From DLAJ01 sp964655525 (GTDB lineage: Bacteria; Bacillota; Clostridia; Lachnospirales; Lachnospiraceae), in assembly GCA_964655525.1 (NCBI GenBank), contig CAZZNE010000007.1, forward strand, positions 1 through 64,000: a stretch of 64,000 nucleotides of DNA. The letters are read 5' to 3'. The notes under the pieces are model-generated. The model did not search any database. It was not told where the DNA came from and was given only the letters and a program-made list of their open reading frames with translations. The first letter of the stretch is position 1. Every line of letters starts with the position of its first letter. Shown here piece by piece: positions 8,400 through 16,886 of the stretch. Made by a program: the position numbers and the translations under genes.

Positions 8400-10634
8400 C
8401 TAGTCCAGGAAATCTGTGGCTTTGAGGCACATTCCATATACCCATGAACCGTCCTTCATTTTCTTCCTCCTGTAGCCGCAGGTCTCTATCGCATTATAAA
8501 AGTCAGTCGTACTCCTTGTGTAATCACCCGTCTGGGCGCAGTAGTTCCGGTAAGTCCGGTACAGTTCGCCGGACCGGCACTTATATGCCCTGTCCACCTC
8601 ACAGCACTCCGAAATGAAATGTCCGAGCCAGTCATTGTCCTCCCGGTACGATTTGATGGCATCCTCCACGATCTTCGGAACAGGGATGTGGAAATTCCTG
8701 CGGATCGCCTCCTGTGCGCCCTCGATGATCCACGCAAGGATATAAGGGGCTGCATTGTTATAAAGGTGGTCGGCATAATTCTTGATATCGCCCGCCCCGT
8801 CAATTTTTGCACCGAAGGGAATGACAATGAGCCTGCGCCACGTTCCCGGATCATTCGCACCCACCCTGGGCAGGTGATTCGTGTAAAGCACAAGGGTGTG
8901 GCTCGGTCTGAAACTGAACGGGTCTTTATACTTCTTTTCCGCAAAGATCTCATCCGTGCTGCACATCTGTTTTACCACCGAAGTGTTAAGCCTCATACCC
9001 TCCTCCAGCTCCGATGCGATAATGAGACGCTTTCCTTTGGCCTCCGCCATCTCTGGCTTGACGTTCCTGCGGCATCCCACCGTCAGCGTGTCAGCAGAGA
9101 GGTTGCCGCTGTATGTGCCAAGAACCCTTGCTATTGTGTTCCAGAAGGTGGACTTGCCATTGCGTCCCTCACCATAGGCGATGATAAGCGCCTCCACATA
9201 CACTTTCCCCACTGCTGCCATGCCCACCACTTGCTGCACATAGCTGATCAGTTCCGTGTCTCCGCAGAAAATGGTGTCTAAGGCATCCTCCCACAGATCC
9301 CGCCCCTCGTCACCGGGAGCCACCGCCGTCATCTTCGTGATATAGTTGCCGGGATCATGGTCCTTAAGACCCGCCATGCCATCCGGCAGGTAATAGGTCC
9401 CCACGGGTGTGTTCAAAAGGAACTCATCCCGGTCGAGGTCATTCACATGGACCTCCAGCATGGGTTTTGCCGCCTGCAGACCGGACACGATGTATTTCAT
9501 ATCCCTTCGCTTCATGACGAAGTTCAGGTAGGAAAGTGCCGACTGATATGCCATAAAGGCATCATGCTGACCGCTTCCGATGCTCTTCTCCAGTGCCTTG
9601 CCGCCTGCCTTGACTGCCTCCTCGGATACCCCGGCATTTAACATCGCCCGCCTTGCACGGTCCAGTTCATCCCTGGCATCCTCAAGCTGAAGGTCAAGGA
9701 ACTCCTCCATCGCTCCCACCGCTCTCTGCTTTGATTCGATCCAGGCAACTCCGTCATAGCGCAGATAGTCCGTTGCCGCCGTGTAACAAAGTTCCGTGCC
9801 ATATTCCCTTGCCAGAACCTTTGCCTCGCCGATGTCAGAGTAGTCTTCAGGCTTTAAAGACTGCCTGCCAAAGTCGTCATTATACTCCTCCGGCGGCACA
9901 TAGCCGTCCTGCGCCTGCACCTTGGCTGCAAACTTGCAGGCACTTCCCCAAATGAGACTGAGTTCCGCATCATCAAGGGGCGGATCACACTTGGCCGCCT
10001 CATCAAGAAAGATCTGGTGCGCCTGTTCCGTTGCACCGTATCTCTTGACAACCCTCCCGGCAAAGCGCGACATGGTGCTGTTCCTCTGCCCCTGCGGAAT
10101 GCTGCGCTGGGCTGCTTTCACGATGCAGTCGATGGTGATCTCGCCCTCCCTCCAGATGATCTCATCAGAGACATTGCCGAAGATGAACCGTGCGGCATCC
10201 AGGGCATTCCCGTCAAAGAAAGGGAACTTCGCCTGTATCGCCGTTTTCAGTTCCGCGCACTCGGCTGCGCTGCTGATCGGATCATGCGGGAAATACACAT
10301 GGAACCTCGGCCTTGCCGTTTTCCCGTCCTTGACCATCATGCTGTGCCGGCTCGGTACGATGATGACGCTCACGTCCGGGATCATCTCAAGGAACTCCTC
10401 CGGCGTGATCCACTCCTCCGGGCTGTCCGAGTGGTCGTTGTCACAGTCCAGCACATCACAATCAGAGATGAGGAAATTATCGATGCTGCGGTAACTGTTC
10501 TTGAACCTTGCGGTCACATGGTCTGCTGCCACCGCCGCAATAAAGTCCTCCTCGTTATCGATCAGGCATTTGTTGGGATACACGCAGTTCTTCACGTTCC
10601 CCGTGCAGTTTGCCGTATAAAGCGTTATTTGCAT
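8400..10634 (-). CDS. P4/D5-family phage primase-helicase
   Basis: A 744-aa protein. The N-terminal part (residues 1-200) resembles an archaeo-eukaryotic-type primase, with an Asp-rich DCDVLDCDND strand near 55-64 and later RFHVYFPHDP. The C-terminal D5-like superfamily-3 helicase has Walker A GEGRNGKSTFWN (about residue 500), a Walker B-like LIIASELEEG (about 550), sensor YTNHLP and Arg finger GTWRRLIVIPF (about 600). It would prime and unwind phage DNA. The start at 10634 has GGGGAGGTGG upstream, and the first codons overlap the DUF4406 gene by 10 bp. It is the largest gene of the early operon. Confidence 0.93.
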   Translation of the reverse strand: MQITLYTANCTGNVKNCVYPNKCLIDNEEDFIAAVAADHVTARFKNSYRSIDNFLISDCDVLDCDNDHSDSPEEWITPEEFLEMIPDVSVIIVPSRHSMMVKDGKTARPRFHVYFPHDPISSAAECAELKTAIQAKFPFFDGNALDAARFIFGNVSDEIIWREGEITIDCIVKAAQRSIPQGQRNSTMSRFAGRVVKRYGATEQAHQIFLDEAAKCDPPLDDAELSLIWGSACKFAAKVQAQDGYVPPEEYNDDFGRQSLKPEDYSDIGEAKVLAREYGTELCYTAATDYLRYDGVAWIESKQRAVGAMEEFLDLQLEDARDELDRARRAMLNAGVSEEAVKAGGKALEKSIGSGQHDAFMAYQSALSYLNFVMKRRDMKYIVSGLQAAKPMLEVHVNDLDRDEFLLNTPVGTYYLPDGMAGLKDHDPGNYITKMTAVAPGDEGRDLWEDALDTIFCGDTELISYVQQVVGMAAVGKVYVEALIIAYGEGRNGKSTFWNTIARVLGTYSGNLSADTLTVGCRRNVKPEMAEAKGKRLIIASELEEGMRLNTSVVKQMCSTDEIFAEKKYKDPFSFRPSHTLVLYTNHLPRVGANDPGTWRRLIVIPFGAKIDGAGDIKNYADHLYNNAAPYILAWIIEGAQEAIRRNFHIPVPKIVEDAIKSYREDNDWLGHFISECCEVDRAYKCRSGELYRTYRNYCAQTGDYTRSTTDFYNAIETCGYRRKKMKDGSWVYGMCLKATDFLD

Positions 10635-10963
10635 GAAACCACCTCCCCGGAAAAGTACCGTATCTTCTTTTTGAACGCCTCTGCCTTTGCGATCTCCTGC
10701 CGCATACCGCTTGAGATGGTATCGCCGAACACCCACACCTCGTCACACTTCCCTAACAGGACAATCCCCATGAAAAGGGCAGCTTCCCTCTCCGTTGCCT
10801 CATCCATGAACTGCGGAAAGAGAAGATGCGGTGCAATAGGTATGCCGTTCCGATCAGCGGCAAACCTGCTGTATCTCCTTGCGTTCTCAGTATTCTTTTC
10901 AATGTCTCCTGCATAGGGAGAACAGATGTAGACCAAGGGTCTGTAATTTTTTGCTTTTTCCAT
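10625..10963 (-). CDS. DUF4406-like, deoxyribosyltransferase-fold protein
   Basis: A 112-aa protein with the features of the nucleoside 2-deoxyribosyltransferase-like fold: VYICSPYAGDIEKN at the N-terminus, HLLFPQFMDEATERE in the middle, and CDEVWVFGDTISSGMRQEIAKA near the C-terminus. Such proteins occur in many phages beside DNA-replication genes and may act on nucleotides or their derivatives. The exact substrate cannot be inferred. It is upstream of, and overlaps, the primase gene; GGAGG lies about 10 bases before the ATG. Confidence 0.85.
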   Translation of the reverse strand: MEKAKNYRPLVYICSPYAGDIEKNTENARRYSRFAADRNGIPIAPHLLFPQFMDEATEREAALFMGIVLLGKCDEVWVFGDTISSGMRQEIAKAEAFKKKIRYFSGEVVSCK

Positions 10964-10969
10964 TCGTCA

Positions 10970-11152
10970 TCAACCTCCAACATAATCTGTGATTTGCGCC
11001 TTTAAATACAAAACGAGGAAACTCAGATACCGTCCAAGCATGGCCCGGTCACTCCCGGAGCAGCGTTGCTTGATTAACGGATAGAGCTTCCTCGTATGTG
11101 ACCACCAGTCTCTCCATAGTGCCTCCTTTCCGGGGATACCTATATCCCTCAA
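10970..11152 (-). CDS. Small Trp-rich phage protein, start uncertain
   Basis: A 60-codon frame that ends 6 bp before the DUF4406 start; the residues WRDWWSHTRKLYPLIKQRC look genuinely coding. The start is a problem. The only in-frame upstream start is a TTG at 11152 with no ribosome site. A perfect AAAGGAGG followed by ATG at 11117 sits in another frame and gives just 22 residues. Removing one G after that ATG would restore MRDWWSHTRK, so a one-base frameshift or an unusual start is likely. The upstream region carries the 40-bp motif shared with 17,480. Confidence 0.45.
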   Translation of the reverse strand: MRDIGIPGKEALWRDWWSHTRKLYPLIKQRCSGSDRAMLGRYLSFLVLYLKAQITDYVGG

Positions 11153-11186
11153 GGTACAGGCAAAGAAAAACCGGGTGATTTTAACC
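11147..11186 (-). repeat. Dispersed 40-bp phage leader motif, copy 1
   Basis: On the minus strand this stretch reads GGTTAAAATC, a CCGG element, GTTT, then CTTTGCCTGTACCT. The same ordered pieces recur at 17,480-17,523. Both copies sit just ahead of a small gene in the phage early operon. It could be a promoter, regulator-binding or RNA element. No matching terminator hairpin is evident. Confidence 0.5.
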
Positions 11187-11295
11187 TCATATAAAAAATA
11201 TCTTTATAAACATCGCCTTTCTGCTATAATTTATTTACCGCCTTTCATATTTATGTTGTTGGCGGGATAAATCGGAATTTGGAGATAGAAATAAA

Positions 11296-11757
11296 ATGTT
11301 TATTAGAGAGTATCAGCCCTCAGACTGTGAGGAATTGACAGAGCTTTTCTACAATACGGTTCACATAGTAAATGCAAAAGATTACACCAAAGAACAACTA
11401 GATGTATGGGCGACAGGACAGGTAGATTTGAAAAAGTGGAACCAGTCGCTTCAAGAGCATTTCAGTATTGTTGCGGTTGATGATGATATTATTGTGGGTT
11501 TTGGGGATATAGATAAGACAGGCTATCTTGACCGCTTATTTGTTCATTTTGGGTATCAAAGAAAGGGAATTGCTACCGCTATTTGCAATCGGTTGGAATC
11601 GGTAGTTCAAGAGAATATTGTTACCCATGCTTCTACTACAGCAAGACCTTTTTTTGAAAAAAGAGGATATAAAGTTGTTAAAGAACAACAGGTAGAGCGA
11701 CAGGGAATTTTTCTTACGAATTTTGTTATGATAAAGGAACAGCAACTTCCAATTTAG
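11296..11757 (+). CDS. GNAT-family N-acetyltransferase (cargo)
   Basis: A 153-aa acetyltransferase. The N-terminus MFIREYQPSDCEELTELFYNTVH is a typical GNAT opening; the acetyl-CoA loop is FVHFGYQRKGIATAICNRLE (about residues 83-102, a Q/RxxGxG/A variant), with the C-terminal FFEKRGYKVVKEQ strand-helix. It resembles YafP-like enzymes with unknown small substrates. It is on the opposite strand to the phage operon, AT-rich, preceded by a TATAAT at 11224-11229 and followed by a hairpin terminator, which marks it as an independently expressed cargo gene rather than a phage function. Confidence 0.9.
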   Translation: MFIREYQPSDCEELTELFYNTVHIVNAKDYTKEQLDVWATGQVDLKKWNQSLQEHFSIVAVDDDIIVGFGDIDKTGYLDRLFVHFGYQRKGIATAICNRLESVVQENIVTHASTTARPFFEKRGYKVVKEQQVERQGIFLTNFVMIKEQQLPI

Positions 11758-11810
11758 CGTAGTTGCGGATCAGAGGAATTGCTTACAAACAGAAATTCTG
11801 AATATGTAAT

Positions 11811-11837
11811 AAAGCTAGGGATATTCTCCCTAGCTTT
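11811..11837 (+). terminator. Hairpin after the GNAT gene
   Basis: A perfect 11-bp stem (AAAGCTAGGGA / TCCCTAGCTTT) with a 5-base loop follows the GNAT stop by about 50 bases. The downstream T-run is weak on both strands, so it may act as a bidirectional but moderate terminator between convergent genes. Confidence 0.65.
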
Positions 11838-11881
11838 ACTATGTCTTGAAGTGTTTATTCCATCCTACCCACTTCCGTATT

Positions 11882-12208
11882 CTATCTTCTGCGTTCCGCA
11901 TACTTTATTAGCTTTTCCAACCGTGGAATGAACCGGGGATCAGCACCGAATTCATCGAGGACAGACATATCATGGAAAATAAACCTCTCCCTGTATCTGC
12001 TCATAATGTCCAATATCATTAAAAAGCATGCCTTGGAATAAAGAACTCTGAGTAGGTTGAACATTTCTTTCAGATCCAGATGTTCAATGTTTATATAGCT
12101 GTCAATATCACAATCGTCTGCAAAATAGGCAAAAACCAATTTTTCCAAAAGCATGCTTTGATCCTCGTCCTGCGAAAGAAATCTTTTTATTGCGTCATCT
12201 TTACTCAT
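11882..12208 (-). CDS. Unknown helical protein
   Basis: A 108-aa mostly helical protein (MSKDDAIKRFLSQDEDQSML...). I place the start at 12208 because GAGGGGGG lies 4 bases before the ATG. Acidic N-terminal half, two hydrophobic helices around residues 55-80 (FNLLRVLYSKACFLMILDIM) and a basic end (KYAERRR). No family recognised. It sits on the minus strand within the cargo island between the GNAT gene and the palindrome-controlled pair; the island may be a moron cassette in the phage early region. Confidence 0.6.
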   Translation of the reverse strand: MSKDDAIKRFLSQDEDQSMLLEKLVFAYFADDCDIDSYINIEHLDLKEMFNLLRVLYSKACFLMILDIMSRYRERFIFHDMSVLDEFGADPRFIPRLEKLIKYAERRR

Positions 12209-12383
12209 TTTACCCCCCTCTGTCTGCTGCACTTCCGAAACTGTCTCTTTTTAATAACTTCCGGGTACCTTGCCTCAAAAGCTGCAAGTATGCCACCCAT
12301 CAACGATACGCATCATCCTTTTCTTTGATTTAATACGGAACCAGATTTTATGGAATAAATTCTCCAACATCCCAATGCACATT

Positions 12384-12803
12384 TTAAGCATCTGTGCTTT
12401 CTTTCATGCACCATGTTTCATCAGTGTCCACGCCATATTCCGGCAGCCCGGCTTTTTCAGCAAAGTACATCCTTTTATCCATGATTTCTTTCTGCTTTTC
12501 TTTTTGCATACATTGGAAGATAAACTCATATTCCATTTCCACCAGCGGTGTGCCCTTAGCAAATGCGAGAAGTTCTGAGTATAGCCATTCTTTCCACAAA
12601 TACTCAAACAAATCCTGGCTATTCCTAAAAGTAAACACATTATCAAATCCTCGCTCCGTGACATAATACTGAACTATCACGAATCCATACCTGCCCGCAT
12701 CCGTTACAAAAAGGTCTTGATGCTCGTACAGTTCCGAATAAGCATCTGCCACCCTTTGGCATCTTTCGCTTTCAATCTCAGATATATACACCTTCTTTTC
12801 CAT
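12384..12803 (-). CDS. Unknown protein divergent from an HTH regulator
   Basis: A 139-aa protein (MEKKVYISEIESERCQRVAD...) with a beta-rich core (RYGFVIVQYYVTERGFDNVFTF) and an acidic helical C-terminal half. No known domain seen. AGGAGGAGCCT lies just before the ATG. It is transcribed away from the small HTH gene at 12,918 and its upstream region contains a perfect 28-bp palindrome, so the two are likely a regulator-target pair. It could be an antirepressor, a toxin-like effector or a phage-exclusion protein; nothing in the sequence decides. Confidence 0.65.
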   Translation of the reverse strand: MEKKVYISEIESERCQRVADAYSELYEHQDLFVTDAGRYGFVIVQYYVTERGFDNVFTFRNSQDLFEYLWKEWLYSELLAFAKGTPLVEMEYEFIFQCMQKEKQKEIMDKRMYFAEKAGLPEYGVDTDETWCMKESTDA

Positions 12804-12827
12804 AGGCTCCTCCTTTCTTTTTGTCTC

Positions 12828-12855
12828 TAATAGTGTTCGTTTACGAACACTATTA
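12828..12855. promoter_or_regulatory. Perfect palindrome, likely operator between divergent genes
   Basis: Two 12-bp arms, TAATAGTGTTCG and CGAACACTATTA, are separated by TTTA. The palindrome sits 25 bp upstream of the 12,803 start and 62 bp before the HTH gene, the right place for a dimeric repressor to control both directions. The half-sites are everted relative to a LexA box, so it is not a standard SOS site. The small HTH protein at 12,918 is the obvious candidate ligand. Confidence 0.75.
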
Positions 12856-12917
12856 TTGTACTGATATTACAAGGATAATTGGCATAAAGCAAGTATTATT
12901 TTGAAGGCGGCGATAAA

Positions 12918-13130
12918 ATGATAAAGTATGACCGATTGTGGAAAATCATGAAAGAAAAAGGCGTAACACAATACGACCTGTATACCCATCATAACGTAAA
13001 CCGTTCCCAACTGGACAGGTTAAGGAAAAACCAGAACGTGGAGGTCAACACCATCGACAAGCTATGCAACATCCTGCACTGCAATGTGGAGGACATCATG
13101 GAGCATTTTGACGATGATAATGTTTTCTGA
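12918..13130 (+). CDS. Small Cro/CI-type HTH regulator
   Basis: A 70-aa protein that is essentially one helix-turn-helix domain: MIKYDRLWKIMKEKGVTQYD, a recognition region HHNVNRSQLDRLRKNQ, and the typical end TIDKLCNILHCNVEDIMEHF. It belongs to the YozG/HTH_26-like group. A paralogue with the same architecture is encoded at 22,976. It probably represses its own promoter and the divergent gene through the 12,828 palindrome. AAGGCGG precedes the ATG. Its stop is followed by a GC-rich hairpin that separates it from the convergent DNA polymerase gene. Confidence 0.9.
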   Translation: MIKYDRLWKIMKEKGVTQYDLYTHHNVNRSQLDRLRKNQNVEVNTIDKLCNILHCNVEDIMEHFDDDNVF

Positions 13131-13142
13131 TACCTGAAAGAC

Positions 13143-13165
13143 AGCCGGGGCGCATATCCCCGGCT
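13143..13165. terminator. Convergent hairpin between HTH and polymerase genes
   Basis: An 8-bp GC-rich stem (AGCCGGGG / CCCCGGCT) with a 7-base loop lies between the convergent stops at 13130 and 13169. The T-run is poor on both sides, so its strength is uncertain. Confidence 0.5.
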
Positions 13166-13168
13166 CAC

Positions 13169-15130
13169 TTAATCTTTCTTATAAAAGCTGCACTCATAAC
13201 CGTCCGCCCGCAGGAGCAGACCCCTGATCCACGGTGGTGTACGCCCCATCTGTTCGCAGACCGCATCAAGGCTGACACCTTGGCTGCACTCAATGATGAT
13301 CTCATCATGCACATGCGCCACGATCCTGCAATACCGCAGTGTTTTCATGGCATGGCATAAAATATCCCGGCTGATCGCCTGCACGATGTTCTCCACAAAC
13401 TTCGGTCCGTAACTCTCAATCTCCGACCATTTCTTTTGCCCATCCACCCCATAGTACAAGACCGAGTCCGAACCGAACTGATTGGTACCCATATGCGGCT
13501 TGACATAAGCAAGTTTCCGACCACTCGGCAGGCGGATGAACAGCATCCCGCTCCTGCATGAGAATATGATACCGTGTGTCTGTGTGTCCGTCTTTCTTAT
13601 GACCGCTTCCTTTACAGCCCTGTCCACCGCCCACCAAAATTCCACTATGTTGGGATTGGCAGACCGCCAGGCATCCACCAGCGGCTGAAGTTCCTCTTCC
13701 TTAAGCCCCTGATCCAGTGCGCCCATTGATTTCAGCGCGCCCACTGATCCGCCATAGCCTAACGCCAGTTCCGCGATCTTACCCTTCTGCCGAAGATGCG
13801 CATTCTGTCCATGCTTTTCAACAGGCATCCCGAACATCTCACTTGCGGAGGCACAGTAGATATCGCCATTATTGGCAAATACCTCCATGCGCCACTCCTC
13901 CCCGGCAAGGAAGGAAAGGACCCGCGCCTCTATCGCCGAAAAGTCAGAAACAATGAATTTGTACCCAGGCATAGGCACAAAAGCCGTGCGGATCAGTTCC
14001 GAAAGGACCGCAGGAACATTGTCATAAAGAATCCTCAAAGCATCATAGTCGCACTGCTTCACAAGTTCTCTCGCCTGTTCCAGATCTGGCATATGGTTCT
14101 GGGGAAGGTTCTGCAACTGGATATGCCGCCCCGCCCATCTGCCGGAGCGGTTGGCCCCATAGAACTGAAAACAGCCGTGCGCCCTGCCGTCCCTGCAGCG
14201 GAGGTTCTGCATCGCCGTGTATTTCTTGACGGAGGACTTGGCAAGCTGCTGCCGAAGTTCCAGCACCTCCTTCAGCTTTGGCGGGGCCGTCTGTAAAAGC
14301 GATGCAACGGCCTTTTTATCAAGGCTGTCGGTCTCCACCCCGTTTTCTGCAAGCCATGCCTTCATCTGTGCCACGCTGTTTGGGTTCTCCAATCCCGTGA
14401 TATCCTTCATCCGCTGCATCAGTTCTTCCCGCGACTGGTCATCGATACGGATGGCATTCTCCACCACATCCATGTCAAGCAGGATGCCACGGTCGTTGAT
14501 CTCCTGGTCCAGGTGGTATTCGTCCCACACATTCTCCGGCACAGGGAAGTTTCGCAGCTTTGCCTGCACCGCCATTTCTACTTCCACATCACGCTTGTTG
14601 TATGCCTTGAACCGCTCCCACTTTTCAGGAGCGTGTTCCGGCAGGTTCCTTGTCCTCTGGCCGTTTGCTTTCGTGGGAGCGCAGGGGACGGAAAAATATT
14701 TGATGAGCGCCTTGCCCTCGTCCAGCTTCTGTTCGGAAAGATTCAGCACCTTTCCCACCGCCTCCAGTGAAAGCGGCAGCCCCATATAGGCAGCCCACAC
14801 CATTGAACACCGCCATGATTCCGGTGAAAGATATGGCTCAGACAGGGTACCATATATTACGGGATAGTTCTGCTTGAGATACACGGACAGACAGAGCCTC
14901 TCAAACGAGGCATTGAACGCCCACTTGATCACATCATCCGATACAATGGCATTCAGGATATCCTCCGGGATCTCATCCCCACACTTAAGGTCAAGGACTC
15001 TTACCTCGCCACCGTCCACGGAATACCCAAAGAGAAGTATCTCAAAAGCGGAGGATTCCACATATCTGTATGCCCCGCCCGTCTTGATGTCTATGTCAGA
15101 ATAAGTTTCCAGATCGATTGATATAGTCAT
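13169..15130 (-). CDS. Phage family-A DNA polymerase
   Basis: A 653-aa polymerase. The N-terminal 3'-5' exonuclease opens with TISIDLETYSDIDI and has later NASFERLCL and YNKRDVEVEM (about 185) motifs. Polymerase motif A is FIVSDFSAIEARVLSFLAG (about 405-423), motif B is KGKIAELALGYGGS (about 460), and motif C is VHDEIIIE (about 605). There is no 5' nuclease domain, as in T7-like phage enzymes. The ATG at 15130 has GGGAGGTG upstream. With DUF2815, DUF2800, primase-helicase and VRR-NUC it forms a complete phage replication module. Confidence 0.95.
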   Translation of the reverse strand: MTISIDLETYSDIDIKTGGAYRYVESSAFEILLFGYSVDGGEVRVLDLKCGDEIPEDILNAIVSDDVIKWAFNASFERLCLSVYLKQNYPVIYGTLSEPYLSPESWRCSMVWAAYMGLPLSLEAVGKVLNLSEQKLDEGKALIKYFSVPCAPTKANGQRTRNLPEHAPEKWERFKAYNKRDVEVEMAVQAKLRNFPVPENVWDEYHLDQEINDRGILLDMDVVENAIRIDDQSREELMQRMKDITGLENPNSVAQMKAWLAENGVETDSLDKKAVASLLQTAPPKLKEVLELRQQLAKSSVKKYTAMQNLRCRDGRAHGCFQFYGANRSGRWAGRHIQLQNLPQNHMPDLEQARELVKQCDYDALRILYDNVPAVLSELIRTAFVPMPGYKFIVSDFSAIEARVLSFLAGEEWRMEVFANNGDIYCASASEMFGMPVEKHGQNAHLRQKGKIAELALGYGGSVGALKSMGALDQGLKEEELQPLVDAWRSANPNIVEFWWAVDRAVKEAVIRKTDTQTHGIIFSCRSGMLFIRLPSGRKLAYVKPHMGTNQFGSDSVLYYGVDGQKKWSEIESYGPKFVENIVQAISRDILCHAMKTLRYCRIVAHVHDEIIIECSQGVSLDAVCEQMGRTPPWIRGLLLRADGYECSFYKKD

Positions 15131-15198
15131 TTCACACCTCCCGGTATGCAAAGGGCGGAGAGGATATCCCCTCCGCCGCTCTGCTGCCATTACCCCGC

Positions 15199-15756
15199 TT
15201 ACGCAAGGAAGTTGTCATCTTCTGCGAAATCGTCCTCTGCCCTGCTCTTGCCGCCGAGGGGCTCGCCGTCCTTTAACTTCTGTAGGTTGTTAAGCCCACA
15301 GGCGATGCCCTTTGCGGAACCGGTGTTGTAGGCATAGAAGTTCATGGAGACTCTGCCGTAGACGCCGGAGTACACTTCGCTGTGGTCGAGGATCGGCTGT
15401 AAGTCCGCATCCACGATACCAGGAGCAGTGGTGGAGTTTGCATTGACGAAATAGCTGTCCTTGTATGCCTCATCATCGGGTCTCTCCAGATCACCGTCCC
15501 TCAAAGGAGTCTTAATGACTGAAAGTGAAGGAACAGATTTGCCGTTGCCCTTCAGCTTTGCCTGTCCCTCATCGTAGGCCGCCTGGATCGCTTTCTCGAT
15601 AGCCTCGATGGTCTTGGTATCAGACTTCGGTATAATGACGCTTACAGAATACTTAGGCTTGCCGTCATTTACCGCCTTGGGTTCCCACACATTACAATAC
15701 GACCATCTGGTCAGTCCCGTTTTTACCTTAGTTGCCGAATTCTTGTTCTTATCCAT
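15199..15756 (-). CDS. DUF2815 ssDNA-binding protein
   Basis: A 185-aa protein matching DUF2815 / Enc34-like phage single-stranded DNA-binding proteins: TKVKTGLTRWSYCNVWEP at the N-terminus, KYSVSVIIPKSD in the first OB strand, GVYGRVSMNFYAYN near the end, and an acidic C-terminal tail (AEDDFAEDDNFLA) of the kind that recruits replication partners. It should coat ssDNA for the adjacent polymerase. Its start codon overlaps the DUF2800 stop by one base. Confidence 0.92.
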   Translation of the reverse strand: MDKNKNSATKVKTGLTRWSYCNVWEPKAVNDGKPKYSVSVIIPKSDTKTIEAIEKAIQAAYDEGQAKLKGNGKSVPSLSVIKTPLRDGDLERPDDEAYKDSYFVNANSTTAPGIVDADLQPILDHSEVYSGVYGRVSMNFYAYNTGSAKGIACGLNNLQKLKDGEPLGGKSRAEDDFAEDDNFLA

Positions 15757-16886
15757 TATTTTTCCTCCTTAAAATCATCTTGTGCTGAATTTTTCAAAGC
15801 CGGACGTTTATCCGACACAGGTACCAATGTTGGCTTTCCTGCAGGCTTCTCGATCAGGGAGCCGAGCAGTTCATCAAACTTTGCCTTGCCGAGCAGCTTG
15901 GTCATTGCGGTGATCCCCAGGACCTTTCGTTCATAAGGATCGAAGCCCGCCCCGTTTACCGCATCTGCCACGGCATCTTCACTTACATATTTACGGTTGG
16001 AGCGTCCTTCCACGAGTTTCCAACCCGTCCACTCCTTACCCGCCACTGCGGCATTAAAGGCATACTCCTTCACATCGTTTGCCCAGGATATGAACTCATC
16101 CACCCGTGCAAGGATCGCCTCGACCTCTTCATCCTCCAGCGTATCCGGCTTTTCAAAGTCGTATCTGGCAAGTTCAAGGTTATATTCCGCGCGTTTACGG
16201 CAGATCTGCTTTGCCTTACAGAACTGGCAGTGGTCACCCGCCTTATACTCGCCGCCTCCCTCGGATGCCAGCTTGGCGGCTGGACACAGTACCTCCTCTG
16301 CCCATTTGAGCAGGCTTTCCTTCGTAACAGTGTACGTCTCTGCGACCTCACGCCTCGGCTGGAAGATACTCATCGATACGGTATCGATGTCATAGATGCC
16401 GTCAAAAGCGGACAATGCACCAAGCGCATAGCAAGAAAGCTGCGGATTCACGCCCTCCTCATCACTTCCCGCGCTGACGGCGATGCCCGTACCGTACTTA
16501 AAGTCAATGATGTGCAGGTTCCCCTCGGAGACTATGACACAGTCACCCGTACCGAATCCTTCCGGCACGAACTTGGAGAAATCAAGGTGCTGTTCCACCA
16601 TAACGATGGGGTTCCCTACCGCCGCCACTTTTTCCATGACAAACTGCACATAAGCATCGGAGCATTCTTCCATTTCCGCATCAAGGTAGGAAAGGTTCTC
16701 CCGCGGGTCCTCCGCCTCAATGCCCAGAGCCATTTTCAGCTTTGCCTCACACAGTGCATGGGCATCCGTCCCCTGGGCGGCATACTCACTCCCTTTGTCC
16801 GGCATCTTGGCGTTTAGCTGCGCCGAGGGCGGACACGCTATCCACATCTTTGAGGATGAAGGGGAGAGTTTTGAGTGTTTAGCCAT
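15756..16886 (-). CDS. DUF2800 Cas4/RecB-like phage nuclease
   Basis: A 376-aa protein of the DUF2800 family, PD-(D/E)XK superfamily. The N-terminal HSKLSPSSSKMWIACPPSAQLN holds the first Cys; the nuclease core includes LHIIDFKYGTGIAV (Asp and Lys, about residues 127-140) and PQLSCYALGAL; a second Cys cluster CQFCKAKQICRKR (about 220-232) could complete an iron-sulfur site as in Cas4 and AddB. It probably processes DNA ends during phage replication or recombination. The ATG overlaps the preceding gene by 8 bp. Confidence 0.9.
   Translation of the reverse strand: MAKHSKLSPSSSKMWIACPPSAQLNAKMPDKGSEYAAQGTDAHALCEAKLKMALGIEAEDPRENLSYLDAEMEECSDAYVQFVMEKVAAVGNPIVMVEQHLDFSKFVPEGFGTGDCVIVSEGNLHIIDFKYGTGIAVSAGSDEEGVNPQLSCYALGALSAFDGIYDIDTVSMSIFQPRREVAETYTVTKESLLKWAEEVLCPAAKLASEGGGEYKAGDHCQFCKAKQICRKRAEYNLELARYDFEKPDTLEDEEVEAILARVDEFISWANDVKEYAFNAAVAGKEWTGWKLVEGRSNRKYVSEDAVADAVNGAGFDPYERKVLGITAMTKLLGKAKFDELLGSLIEKPAGKPTLVPVSDKRPALKNSAQDDFKEEK

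Noticed and set aside
8619..9281. Plus-strand frame of 220 codons opposite the primase-helicase
   Set aside because: Overlaps the Walker A and arginine-finger region of the primase on the other strand; low complexity and no start signal.
12828..12855. LexA/SOS box
   Set aside because: The half-sites GTTCG...CGAAC are everted relative to the LexA consensus, so this is more likely the operator of the adjacent HTH regulator.
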